Positions 33,706-44,673 of a DNA stretch of 64,000 nt are shown here, in pieces (the first letter of the stretch is position 1; each line of letters starts with the position of its first letter). The position numbers and the translations under genes are program-made. Origin of the DNA: Nematopogon swammerdamellus (Eukaryota; Arthropoda; Insecta; Lepidoptera; Adelidae). Under the pieces are notes generated by a model that ran no database searches, was not told the origin of the DNA, and saw only the letters and a program-made list of their open reading frames with translations. The DNA lies in contig OX336336.1 in assembly GCA_946902875.1 (NCBI GenBank), positions 8,092,545 to 8,156,544 on the forward strand, read 5' to 3'.

Positions 33706-35303
33706 TGTTAATAATTACTTAGCAGTTTTTTTTGACAAAACTCTGTGGCTTCTCGGAAGTATAATGATGATGACATGCTAATTTTATTGATTCATTTATT
33801 TAATTAGTTTCTTATTTTAATTGTTGTATATTAGATAAGCGCAAAATGCCTATGAATCAGGAACTGCCTCTGCGAGACAGATTCTTCTATTGCAGAGCCT
33901 CTCTTTGTAAATGCGTACATGAAATAATGAAATAAATAAATTATTTGATTTAACATATTATTATTATCATTTCTTTATTTTCACATTTTTACTAAGCATT
34001 TATATTAATTTTACATATTTTATATTATACAAAAACTTATAAAAATACACAAAATTATCATATTATTATTATCATCATTCGTTCATTACCGAGATAGTAT
34101 TATTAGTATTAGTAGTCATTATTAATTCTTTATTAACACATTTACAATATTTACATTAATTTCACATATACAAAGTATAAAAATACAAATATATACCTAA
34201 AATTAATCATTAAATTTAATTAGTCATTATTAGTATTACGATGCTCCAATTGCTCCATTATTATTATATCGAAGAATAGGCACAGAATACTTCATAGGTA
34301 CTGAATAAAATAGTTCGTTCCATCCAGGCGATCGACTGTATGCGTGCGCTCGCAAGCGCGGGGCTGCCCGGACTGTTTTGTATTCTCCGAATATCGCGCG
34401 CTGTAGGTGATTATCGCGGTAGGTATGAAGGAGTGTCTGAGGCCTGTCTCCATTGACGAGTTATAGAGTAGCTACTTGTCTGGAAACGAACGTGCTTCAA
34501 GCATATACCAAGGATGGTCGTGCCATTCCCCATTCAATTTAAATGAAAATTAAGTTAATTAAATTAAATTAATGCCTGGAAATTCAAAGACGGAACGCGT
34601 GGTAGGGTGATACTGATATGATAAGGGTCTCAGGGATCGTGGCTGCCTCGGTTGGATTTTTTTTTATTATTTATAAGTTCAGGTTTAGGTTTATTTTATT
34701 TTATTATTTACTGCAAATAATTGTACATAATATATCAATAAACATTTTAATAAATTTTAATTTAATTCGAATGCAGTCGAAAATAAACCATTTTCTTCAT
34801 TGTACTTATTTATATTTTAAAGGTATTACAATATTTACTACTCATAAAAACATGTTTAATTTAAAACCAAAAGTATATAAAAAAGAATATTATATTTAAA
34901 TTAAAGAACTTTATATTTTCTGGTGAAGTCTCTTTATATCGATAATCGCTGGCAATAAATTTCACCAGATTGCTTCCGACTTAATAATCATTTGGTGTTC
35001 AATAATTGAAAACACTGCGATTGGATACGGTCGCGTCTCGATCTGATAGGAAATTCGTTTTATCGTTAAAACGTTCAACAATAAAATAAATAAACTATGA
35101 GTTATAAATAAAACTGAAATTATATTCGTTATAGCGTTCAAAACAAACAAAACCGTCATTGTTCACTCATCAAGTTAGAACTATACTTGAATTGTTAAAT
35201 TTCTTTCAATTCAATTCAATTTAATTTCAATAGATACCTGATTAGAACCTCCAAACCCAAATGATTGTCTGTCTGTTATCCTTGTTTCATATTATGTATG
35301 TAC
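33706..35303. other. intronic, nothing recognised
   Basis: Very AT-rich with ATTATTATTATCATC runs and a GC-rich patch at 34335-34405. No gene or shared repeat was recognised. Confidence 0.4.
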
Positions 35304-35490
35304 TAGCTTTTGCTCGCGGTTTCCCTTCGTGTGACTTTTTGCTCACGGCTCAGGCCGCCGATGACGCAGCGTTATGAGTATGACGTATAGACTAAAACCA
35401 TCTTGAGATGTGACAGAATGTAACAGTGAAAACCGTTTGTAAATCGATAAAGTGTTTCTTGAGTTATAAGGATAATCATAATAATATATT
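35304..35490 (+). mobile_element. GCTTTTGCTCGCGG-type repeat, sense copy
   Basis: TAGCTTTTGCTCGCGGTTTC, TTTTTGCTCACGGCTCAGGC, CATCTTGAGATGTGACAGAA and GTTTGTAAATCGATAAAGTG. The reverse complement of this order lies at 39405-39585. Confidence 0.7.
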
Positions 35491-37014
35491 ATGTCGCGCT
35501 TTAAATACAATTTAAATAAATAGGGTAAATAGTAGGGTAATACCCCACTGACTTTCTCGCTTGTTTGGCGAACTCAACGTTTTTATGTTCGAAATTCAAA
35601 ATATACTGACAGGACAGTTCCGTTAAATTAGTTAGGCGCTAGCAACAAACATTTTGTATGCAATATTTTAATAGAAAGAAACCTTCGTTTGTATGGCAGC
35701 CACCTTTTTTTGAGTTTTCCTGGAAAAACAGATAATGGTATCTTTTTAGACTAGTAAAAGGTAAGTAGTCTATGTATGTAAGGTAATATTTTAGCTGTCC
35801 GATTGCCAAGTCAAGGTGTTCTTTTATAGAAATGAAGATGTTAAATATAAGAGGAGTAACTAAATATGGATTATTATTAAGTCGAAAATATAACTTATGG
35901 CAACATTGTTGAATTCGGGTTTCAATGATATGAAAAGACTTGGCTCTGCATGGGATCTTACAACTTTTTACGGTGGAAAGGTTGCGTGTGAGACTTGGCA
36001 TCTTTTTATTATATTATATGTTTTGGTGGGATAAGATTGACTGCAGGCGAGTTTTCTTGCCTGTTCTCTCGTTAGAATGGGCGCGGGGCGGTGTGAAATG
36101 GGCGAATTAAACATTATTTTTTATTTTAATTGCTAAATAAATTGAAAAACACTTTCATAAGAACGCATATTATATACTCTACCAAGGCCTTTAAAATCGA
36201 TCATAGATAGGTAGAGGTAGCCAAAGTTGGTTAACAATTTTTAATTAATTATTCACACTGAATGGTACTCAGCTGTCGTTTCACTCAGTGTTAAATATAT
36301 TTTCTGCCCCGTCTCTTATGTAAATTCTAACTTAAGTTATTTTTGTTATTAAATCAATAGCGATTGTGTTTGGAATGGTTTTCTTGCTTTCTATTGTTTA
36401 TTTTTTAGATTTAAAGTGTCTACTTACGTTTTGCAAGACGCCATGATAGTTTTTTAGTTATTAAAATAAAAAAATTCATGGCATCATACACAATCACATA
36501 TTACGTATACTCGTACATGAGACGTATCCGCGAGATCAAGTAATTTTATGCACACTGTCATCTAAACTGACCCTAATGCCTAGTTTACACGAGAATACTA
36601 CTTGTCATTAGTACTAATCGCTTAGTACTCGTACTTGTCGCAAAGTAAATAGGATCTATTCATTCATCTATTCACTTGCACTGACAGTTTCACTAATACT
36701 AAGCACTAATTCAGCATGTTTACACGCAAGGTACTAATTAGTGTTAGTGACAAATACTAAGTAGCCAAGCTCGCATAAACCGGGCATTAGGCTGTTTCGT
36801 AGATGACATTTTTAGTCAAACCACTGGATGGATTTACAATACGTTTTTTTTTTTTTAAAAGTGCGGACATACGCGAACACAATTTTCCATTGAAACTATA
36901 GGAGAGAGTAGACAGAATAAAATAACTATAAGTACACAAAAGTCAACGAATAAAACATGCAGAACATACTCGTACGTACCTCCAACAAGAGCACTACAGC
37001 TTTCATATTTTGGG
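35491..37014. other. intronic, nothing recognised
   Basis: The 120-codon minus ORF at 35639-36001 has no recognisable domain. 36575-36790 shows repeated ACTAATTAGTGTTAG-like words. No supported gene. Confidence 0.35.
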
Positions 37015-37114
37015 TTCAGTGTAGCCGACAAAACCATTGACATGAAAGCTAGTCTCGAGAGGAACATGGTGTAATGGGCTGACATCACGGGTGTAGCAGA
37101 TGATGTAGTCAACC
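37015..37114 (+). mobile_element. 3' fragment of composite SINE
   Basis: TTCAGTGTAGCCGAC, TAATGGGCTGACATCACGGG and GATGATGTAGTCAACC match the 3' part of the composite SINE. Confidence 0.65.
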
Positions 37115-37248
37115 ACTGAAAGCCAGTTACGTGTAGTACACCTACACTTTAATTTACACGGGCTAGTTTTGGAAGACTCATGCCGGTTAATTTTTCGTCA
37201 AGTGATGCACGGCGAAAGTAGAACATGTAGATGGCGAAACGACTGTTC

Positions 37249-37436
37249 GCATGGTGACTGAAGTCAGGCGGGTGCCTGACGTAGCGAGTCGCTTGGTGAC
37301 TGAAGTCAGGTGGGTGCCTGACGCAGCGAGTCGCTTGGTGACTGTGTCAGGTGGGTGCCTGACGCAGTGAGTCGCGTGGTAACTGAAGTCAGGTGGGTGC
37401 CTGGCGTAGAGAGTCGCGTGGTTGGTGACTAGTCAC
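37249..37436 (+). repeat. 42-bp minisatellite, about four units
   Basis: Units of GGTGACTGAAGTCAGGTGGG + TGCCTGACGCAGCGAGTCGC + TT are repeated from about 37253. The third unit has a small deletion, and the fourth reads GTAACTG and ends before GGTTGGTGACTAGTCAC. Confidence 0.95.
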
Positions 37437-37676
37437 TCAATTTTGGCCACCAGTGTTAATCCAGTGTGAATATTGAATTACATATTATATAAATATATTT
37501 TTATTTTACAATTTCTCTTACATGTCTTATTTCTGCTATTACCTACATTCATTTACACATTTCAAGGTTGAGGGAACCCCTAGAGGTTGGCTGGAAGAAA
37601 TCTTTTAAAGGGATAAGTCTGCCTTTGCATCTGACGTGCCTGTATTAATAAAATTGTGATATTATTCTTATAAAAT

Positions 37677-38075
37677 GTTAGCTTTTGCCCGCGGCTTCGC
37701 TCGCGTAAAATTCGTATTTAAAAAGAAGAAAGTAAGTAATCCCCTCGGTAATCCCACTGCCGCCGTACCTTTATTTCGGCGCGCGGAACAATTCGGTTTG
37801 TATGAGAGCCACATCTTAGCGTAACCGGAATCGAATTTTATTTAGCCTATCCTGTGGCCCGTATAGTAAAATGTGTTTGTAGTAAGTTTCATCGAATTCG
37901 GATGATCGGTTTAAGAGTTATGGAGGAACACATACATACAGAAAAAAATTCTAAAAATCGTCAATTTAGTTTTTGTATCATACATAGAGTCCACAAACGC
38001 AGTATCTCATAAAACAAAGTAACTTACTCCATGACCATCCCTCACAGATTTATTATTAGTATTGATGATTGATGA
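37677..38075 (+). mobile_element. CCGCGGCTTCG-type interspersed repeat, copy
   Basis: TAGCTTTTGCCCGCGGCTTC head, GGCGCGCGGAACAATTCGGT, GTTATGGAGGAACACATACA, and AGTAACTTACTCCATGACCA before ATTTATTATTAGTATTGATG. It has the full set of blocks in order. Confidence 0.85.
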
Positions 38076-38626
38076 TACTGATATTAGTATTGATTGATAT
38101 ATGGAGCAATAAATAATTTCTATCTATTTACACCTATCTTAATCCCGCCCCCATAACGGAGATTTTAATGGCACTGGCATCAATGTCCAAGAAAACAGTA
38201 TTGCCAGAAGTACCTGCATGTATTTCTGTATACATTCGTCGCGAGCGATGAAATAGCAGGTGGGACAACTCGTTGACGTAAACTTTCTATAGGTTTAATT
38301 AAACTTTTGCAGAAACCTTCCCACACCAGCAGCAGCGGGTTCTGAGGCGCAAACTGCAGTTAGCCTTGCTCTTTAGACGCGCCGGAACTATCCACTAGTT
38401 GATGACTTGTCCCCAATATCTTTCCAGTTCTGCATATATCGTAGAGAGGAAAGCTTCCATAAATACAAGTGCCGTTTAAATAAGATTGAGTGTCAAGTTT
38501 GAGTAATGTTTTACCGTTTTTTTTAGACTTCAGCCAACATTTGACTATGCCGACCCTTGAGTAATTGGTTGAGTAGTTACGATTTTTTTTTTCATAAACC
38601 ATGTTATGAGAAACACATTTATTTAT
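38076..38626. other. intronic, nothing recognised
   Basis: No gene, RNA or shared repeat seen. The minus-strand ORF at 38360-38602 has no domain. Confidence 0.4.
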
Positions 38627-39030
38627 TACTAGCTTTTTCCCGCGGCTTCGCTCGCGTAAAATTTCTATTTAAAAAGAAGAACGTAAGTAAGCCCGCTACC
38701 GTACCTTTATTTCGGCGCGCGGAACAATTCGGTTTGTACGAGAACCACATCTTAGCGTAACCGGAACTGAATTTTATTTAGACTATCCTGTGTCACGTAT
38801 AGTTAAATGTGCCTGAACTAAGTTTCATTGATATTTCTTCATTAGAGAAATGCAAAGCCGAAAATGAAAAGAAAAAATACGTCTGAGGAATGCGGAGTTT
38901 TATGGAGAAAAAAAAATCGACAATTTAGTTATAGTATATTACATAGAGTAGGTATACAAACGCAGTATCTCATAAAACAAAATAACATACTCCATGACCA
39001 TCGCTTACAGATTTATTGTTAGTATTGATG
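38627..39030 (+). mobile_element. CCGCGGCTTCG-type interspersed repeat, copy
   Basis: CTAGCTTTTTCCCGCGGCTT head, GGCGCGCGGAACAATTCGGT and CACATCTTAGCGTAACCGGA, then an altered middle, then AACATACTCCATGACCATCG and ATTTATTGTTAGTATTGATG. Confidence 0.85.
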
Positions 39031-39287
39031 TGTAGAATTGTGCACTAAAATTATATTCAATACCTACTATACACAAAACCACACGCTGTATTCCGACAAT
39101 CGGGGTAAACAGAGTGATCGGTTTTGTGTTCCAAAGACTCAACAGATGAATAACAACACAACACCTAACACCACGTTTAGTAATCAATAATACACATACA
39201 TTATCCTAATTGATGAAGCGAAGTTTCTTACGGGCGACCGACTGTGTATGTAAAGTACGTCAGTTTGTATATTTTTATTTTTTATTT

Positions 39288-39404
39288 AAACTGACACGGT
39301 TGCCTAGATCACCTATAACATTCGTAATATCAGCCCATAACACCGGGTGAACTAGGTGACGTGTCAGTTTCGATGGACGTTTGTGCGGTGGTAACAACCC
39401 GGGC
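39288..39404 (-). mobile_element. SINE fragment, antisense
   Basis: AAACTGACACGGTTGCCTAG, ATATCAGCCCATAACACCGG, GAACTAGGTGACGTGTCAGT, then a deletion to GTGCGGTGGTAACAACCCGG. These are parts of the composite SINE in reverse. Confidence 0.75.
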
Positions 39405-39585
39405 CGTCAGTGTATTAATATCCTTATACCTCGAGAACCACTTTATCGATTTACATACGGTTTTCACTGTCACATTCCGTCACTTCTCAAGATGGTTTAG
39501 GCTATAAATCATAACGCTGCGCCATCGGCGGCCTGAGCTGTGAGCAAAAAGTCACTCGAAGCGAAGCCGCGGGCAAAAGCTAGTA
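39405..39585 (-). mobile_element. GCTTTTGCTCGCGG-type repeat, antisense copy
   Basis: Reverse complement of the blocks at 35304-35490: TATCGATTTACATACGGTTT, CATTCCGTCACTTCTCAAGA, GCCTGAGCTGTGAGCAAAAA, CGAAGCCGCGGGCAAAAGCT. Confidence 0.75.
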
Positions 39586-40000
39586 GGTGGACCGGTGACA
39601 ATTCGGTTCATATTTGATTGTCTTATATCACAATGCACTGATAACAATTTGGCTGTTACACTAATTTAAGTGTGGTGCAATATTTCCATCGAGAACCGAC
39701 GACGTCTGTAGCTTTCCCGGTAAGCGATAAAAGACATACCGACAGACGAGAACAATCATGTGTTCCGAAGAAGTGCTAACTGCGGATCGACGTCATGCAA
39801 CGTTGACAAAGAAATACTTATAACAGAAAAGGTATTGTCACACATTGAAAATGTAATTACGAGAATTTTAATTTAAAGCCATACGAACACACCGACACGA
39901 CGACACACATACAGAACAGACTGACGACCTAATGCAAACTTTTCCCTCGAGGATCAAACTGCAGGTTATGCTCAACTCTGAATAGAGTTATAGATATATC

Positions 40001-40206
40001 TATAGGGTGTTTGATGACTATAGGCCATAAAGCAAACCAGGTACTCCTGAGCCTATTTGGAGCATAAAAGTTACATGACATTTTGCACTACGCTGAACTT
40101 TTTTTTTCATACAAAACTAAATAATTTTAGTTAGTTTTGTATGAAAAAAAAAAGTTCACCGTAGAGCAAAACGTCATCTAACTTTTTTGTGTAACACCCT
40201 GTATAT
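40001..40206. mobile_element. 206-bp palindromic MITE
   Basis: The ends TATAGGGTGTTTGATG and, reverse-complemented on the right, TATACAGGGTGTTACAC form an inverted pair. The inner part is a long hairpin: GAACTTTTTTTTTCATACAA ... TTGTATGAAAAAAAAAAGTT, flanked by TTGCACTACGCT and GTAGAGCAAA. There is no coding capacity. The superfamily cannot be set because the target duplication is ambiguous (TA possible). Confidence 0.75.
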
Positions 40207-40219
40207 CTATCTCTATCTC

Positions 40220-40375
40220 TACTTCTTATAAAAGGGGACCCCTGTCTGTATGTATGTATGTTTGAAGTGAACTCCGGAACCACTGAACAGATTTTAATGC
40301 GGTTTGCACCAATGTAAAGAGTAGTTCTTGAGGCTATATACCATCACGCTAAATGCTGAGCATTATAAAAGAAAG
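40220..40375 (+). mobile_element. repeat tail fragment
   Basis: GACCCCTGTCTGTATGTATG, GAACTCCGGAACCACTGAAC and ATACCATCACGCTAAATG resemble the generic repeat ends elsewhere (ACCACTGAAC, CACGCTAAATG). Weak. Confidence 0.4.
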
Positions 40376-40465
40376 TATAGTATGAACGAAGATACGTAAA
40401 TAAACGCGTGTGAAAGAAAGGGATATACACGTGTTTGTGTACTTTCAACTGATGATGAACCTTTT

Positions 40466-40540
40466 TTTTATGGAAACTGACACGGCTACTTCACCTACAA
40501 CAACCGTGATATTAGCCCATAACACCTTGGTGAACTCACC
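40466..40540 (-). mobile_element. SINE 3' fragment, antisense
   Basis: TTTTTTTATGGAAACTGACA, CACCTACAACAACCGTGATA and AGCCCATAACACCTTGGTGA form the 3' end of the composite SINE in reverse. Confidence 0.8.
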
Positions 40541-41240
40541 CCCCATGACTGAAGCGGCTTTACCCCTCCGGATCGCCACAATTGTTTATTTGAAATAAAA
40601 TACTTCAATGTAATTAAATCTAGACCTAAAAATAACTAAGTTAACTATAACAATAAATCTAACTATAAATAAAAATAATCGTCCATAGAGACCATTAGCA
40701 TGGTCGTTACCTGTGCCCGGCGTTCCCCCTCCGGATCGCCATAATACTTTGTTTCAAATAAAATACTTAAATGTATTTAAATCTAGACTTGAAAAAAACT
40801 AAATTAACTATAAAAATAAATCTAACTGTAATAAAAATAATCGTCCATAGGGACCATTTGCATGGTCCCCGTGACTGAAGCGGCGTTCCCCCTCCGGATC
40901 ACCATAATACTTTGTTTCAAATAAAATACTTAAATGTAATTAAATCTAGGCTTAAAAATAACTAAATTAACTATAAAAATAAATTTAACTATAATAAAAA
41001 TAATCGTCCATAGGTACCATTAGCATCGTCCCCATGACTGAAGCGGCGTTCCCCCTCCGGATTGCCATAATAATTTGTTTCAAATAAAATACTGAAATGT
41101 AGTTAAATCTAGACCTAAAAATAACTAAATTAACGATAAAAATGAATCTAACTATAATAAAAATAATGGTCCATAGGGACCATTAGCATCGTCGCATACC
41201 CATGACTGAAGCGCAGCGTTTCCCCTCGGGATCGCCAGGC
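40541..41240. repeat. 163-bp tandem repeat, about four units
   Basis: The landmark CCGGATCGCC or its variant recurs at about 40568, 40731, 40894, 41057 and 41227, giving periods of 163, 163, 163 and 170 bp. Each unit has CATGACTGAAGCGGCGTTCC, AATAAAATACTTAAATGTA, ATAACTAAATTAACTATAAA and AATAATCGTCCATAGGGACC. Single diverged units of the same family lie at 15030-15185 and (reverse) 60630-60790. Confidence 0.95.
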
Positions 41241-41724
41241 TGATCCGCTGCTTGAAATGGGCCCGGGGCGGTGCCCGGGCACGGGCAATGAGTAGTTTCG
41301 CAGTTTCTTGGAAAAACTGATCGCGTCCGGGCTCCATGCCCCAAGAGCAGCAAAGGCCACAAACTCGTAGTTGTTCTTGAGTGAACTAGTGTGTAAGTTC
41401 TATATGTAACCTCATGAATGCCCGTTCAATGTTTTTGAAGTATATTTGAACAACCGGTCTTCGGCCAGTGTAAACAATTCAGCTAGCGTGGTGAGTGAAA
41501 CTCGTCTCGCTTGCTCTTTTTACAAATTCATAATATCCCGGTGACAACTGACCACGTTTGGTTGCACAAACATATGTCGAAAACAGGCCGACGACGAATT
41601 GGAAGGAAGATAAAACTGTGCGATTTTATCATTCTTAGATTTGTAACGAGTTGTCGGGGTAGTCGATTCCATGATTAGTATTATTTATTACAGAAAATGT
41701 ATTTTTGTTATTTAAAGTTCGACA
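41241..41724. other. intronic, nothing recognised
   Basis: No gene or shared repeat recognised. Confidence 0.4.
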
Positions 41725-41910
41725 TTATGTGGCGCCGAGCCACCCATTAGATATCTAAAGACGTCCAAGAACATGCGGCGTATGTGGGGGTTGCAAATGC
41801 CATGCCGGCCTGACAGGTACTCATTCACGCACGCCCCTCTTGAAGGACCCGAGACTGTACATGGGTGGAAATATATGGGCAGGAAGAGCGTTCCAGAGTT
41901 TACCTTTAAA
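41725..41910 (-). mobile_element. LINE 3'-tail fragment, antisense
   Basis: TATGTGGCGCCGAGCCACCC, AGATATCTAAAGACGTCCAA, GGGGGTTGCAAATGCCATGC, CGGCCTGACAGGTACTCATT, CCCCTCTTGAAGGACCCGAG and then GGGCAGGAAGAGCGTTCCAG: the LINE tail plus the last codons of its ORF in reverse. Confidence 0.75.
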
Positions 41911-41944
41911 TTATAAATAGAAACAAGAAATGAAACCCAAAGAA

Positions 41945-42352
41945 ATATTTTTTACAAGCGGCGGGTGGTCGAGAGTTTTGGGCAACGGCTTCTCATGCGA
42001 GAGGTCCGAGGTTCGAATCCGGTCGGCGTGGACTAAAGAGTTTTTTCTGATGAAAAAATTTACGTGCATACCTTCCCCTGCTGCTTCACCGTTCGGAACC
42101 GGTGTAAAACTGTATGTCCCTTCCCTTGCTCCTTACTAGGTGGTAGGCTCAAATTGTAGCCGACTGGGTTGATACCACCGTACTGGATGTAAGATGGCCG
42201 CATAGCAGCCTCGGTTGTGTTCTCCTCTAGTCCAGTATAGCCAGCAATCCGGTATAGCACCTACCTTCTCGTAGGTGATATTGGCTGGACGGAGCATGTG
42301 CTGTGCTGTGGCCCCTCGACTCAGCCACCCATATCGGATTACATAAAAAAAA
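41945..42352 (+). mobile_element. tRNA-headed SINE (second family)
   Basis: The head reads GGCGGGTGGTCGAGAG, ACGGCTTCTCATGCGAGAGG and GAGGTTCGAATCC (B box). The body, ACCGGTGTAAAACTGTATGT, CTAGGTGGTAGGCTC and GGTTGATACCACCGTACTGG, parallels the body of the composite SINE. The tail is CATATCGGATTACATAAAAA. There is no 5S-like block. An antisense partial copy lies at 56843-57022. Confidence 0.7.
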
Positions 42353-43040
42353 ATTAGGTACAAAACTATAATGTAGGTATAAAATTTGTTCGTCGTTCTA
42401 CGCGTTTATGGAAAAATAATTATAACACAATCTAACAGTTTAGAAATATCTTCTCGAAACATACAACTAAATTGTACGAAACAACTAACTAATCAAAAGT
42501 AACAGATGGCCTTGTTACAAATTCCTTGAAGTAATTTAAATTATACAACTGTTCGATAAACAGTAATAATGGCAAGCAATTACTAATTACGCATGCACTT
42601 CGATGCGGGTAATTTACTTCGGAACCGTACATATATTGCGTAAGCACATAATGGCGGCACTCTTCTTTGCAAGCTTCCTCGCAAGCTTCGCATATCTCAG
42701 ATTTATTTTATGATCTTTAAATCCTTCAAATCGATAAAACGAACTTAGCTATGCGGAAAACATAAAACTTCCTCATTATAGTAAACCTTTTACGTAATAT
42801 GTTATCGTTTCCATGGCGTGCTTCGGCCATAACTGCAATCGCTTTATTTCCAGCTTCCATGATATCCATACACTTAGATCTTCTGCCACCAGCCGACTAT
42901 ATCGGCCAGCCTTGTCGCAGAAACTGTCACAGAATCGCTCTCTGTGCCAAGAGTTTAGCAACCAAGTGTTACATTTTTTGTATGACATATTCGGCTGCAT
43001 CACCTACTAACGAAAACCGCGTTGGCAGCCCTGCGCAAAC
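42353..43040. other. intronic, nothing recognised
   Basis: Overlapping ORFs on both strands (42776-43254) have no recognisable domain. Confidence 0.4.
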
Positions 43041-43041
43041 A

Positions 43042-43084
43042 TCTGATGATGGCAGCCCTGTCGGAACAGGGTGCCATCATCAGA
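43042..43084. repeat. 43-bp near-perfect hairpin
   Basis: Arms TCTGATGATGGCAGCCCTGT and ACAGGGTGCCATCATCAGA pair around a 4-base loop with one bulged base. An isolated structure with no neighbouring copy recognised. Confidence 0.9.
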
Positions 43085-43189
43085 AATTAGCTTTGGTCGT
43101 GTCGGCTCACCGAACTTGCCCCGAACCCACGAAGTCGTTGCTCATTCGAGCGAACTTTATTCGATATACCTGCCACTTTGTGGAAGATG

Positions 43190-43490
43190 GTTCCGTGTGG
43201 GGTCGGTACTTAATAAGAATAGCCGAACTACATCTCTCCCCGTGCATGTCGTAAAAGCGACTAAAGGATAAGGACAAGATGCGGTGCTAATGTGCGACAG
43301 GATAGCCACCTCTCACCTTGGCACCGTAATGCAGCAGATGGGTCTTCGTGCCTTACTTGCTGCTGTATATTTTTTATGTTATCCTAATACTTTGCTAAAT
43401 GTGGTGGTCGGTGTAGAGTTGTAATTTACAAGAGTACTTGCAGCACAACACCGACTACTCTGCTTACCCAGTTTTTCGGGATGCATCATA
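43190..43490 (+). repeat. 300-bp dispersed repeat, pair with 61530-61850
   Basis: CATCTCTCCCCGTGCATGTC, GTAAAAGCGACTAAAGGATA, CAGGATAGCCACCTCTCACC, CTTCGTGCCTTACTTGCTGC, TTGCAGCACAACACCGACTA and CGGGATGCATCATA recur in the same order at 61530-61850. Not coding; class unknown. Confidence 0.75.
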
Positions 43491-43493
43491 TGG

Positions 43494-43738
43494 TATGTAG
43501 GGTTTAACCCGCCCGGGTTTGTACCACCGCACTGAATGAAAGGTCGGTCGAAACTGCTATGTAAATAGTTTGTGTTTTCCGTCCAGTTCAGTGTAGCCGG
43601 CACGACCGAAGGGAAGCACTGACGTGGCACCAAGTTCACCCGGTGTTATGGGCTGACATCACGGGTGTTGTAGGTAGGTGATGTAGCCAACCGTGTCAGT
43701 TTCCATAAAAAATAAATAAAAATAAAAAAAAATGTATG
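43494..43738 (+). mobile_element. composite SINE, 5'-truncated
   Basis: Begins inside the body (TAGGGTTTAACCCGCCCGGG), continues CCGGCACGACCGAAGGGAAG and GGTGTTATGGGCTGACATCA, and ends GTGTCAGTTTCCATAAAAAA with an A/T-rich tail. Confidence 0.85.
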
Positions 43739-44590
43739 TATGTATGTATGACATGGTTCATCTGTCTGTATAAATACTTTATATACACTTTATAACCAAC
43801 CGTATATCCAGCCAGTGGCTAGTCGGAGATGCTGTTAACAAGGGGCCACCTTGCTGAGCTAATGCTAGATGATTACACACGTTTTAAGTAAATAAGCAGA
43901 AATCTCATTTATTATTTTCTCAGAACATTTACAGAGCTTACATAATAGGCAACAGTTTTGTTTTATTTTGCGAGAGTAATTGATCTTCACGTAGAATGAA
44001 TGGAGATTCGCGTTTTACTATTTTGTGTTTACATTATAATTAAGCGGTTTATAAGCGTGTCAGTAGTCAGTACGTTTGAGTTGGGATTTATATAATAATA
44101 ATAAGATATTACAAATCAATAGTAGTATAAACTTTTATTGGAGGAAAAAAAGTAAACAGCACAATAATGCAAAATAAAAGTAAATAATAACAATTTTGAA
44201 GAAAAACATAGCAATACAATTTGTTATGTGCGTGCACACTTATAATCCAATGGGTTATGTTATGTATGACAAATATATTATACAGACAAATGTTAACTCG
44301 ATTATTTGCTTTTCACTTGGAATCTAGATATTACCTACCATTCTCAGACAAATGTGAAGATTGTGGCCTAAAAATTTGACTTAAAGACATCGCCTTCTAA
44401 ATCGCAGAAAATTATGACGTAGATGCATGACTGATAATAATATTTCGTCTAAACTTGCCAGTTCAGTTTACCAGCAGACATTCCTAGGACGCACCCGTCC
44501 GAGCGCACCGCACCGAGAGACGCGTCAACGGAGTTGATCAAGTGCGACTAAAATGTTGTAATTTCTGGGAAACTGACTCTCACTGGTGCT

Positions 44591-44673
44591 GCAGCCTCTG
44601 CTACTTTCGTTACATCATCCGACGCGGCGAACCCCCCGGGTTCGCCGCGTCGGATGATGTAACAGAGGCTGCA
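44591..44673. repeat. long perfect hairpin
   Basis: GTTACATCATCCGACGCGGC continuing to GAACCC pairs perfectly with GGGTTCGCCGCGTCGGATGATGTAAC-type sequence at the right (44609-44663, about 26-bp arms, tiny loop). Outer arms GCAGCCTCTG and CAGAGGCTGC pair as well, with 8 extra bases on the left side. GC-rich in an AT-rich setting. Confidence 0.9.

Noticed and set aside
41955..42033. Candidate tRNA gene with GAGGTTCGAATCC
   Set aside because: Followed by the SINE body and an A-rich tail, and no proper cloverleaf. Treated as SINE head.
42776..43254. Overlapping open frames up to 151 codons on both strands
   Set aside because: No recognisable domain, no splice context, and overlap in both directions without coding bias that I can see.
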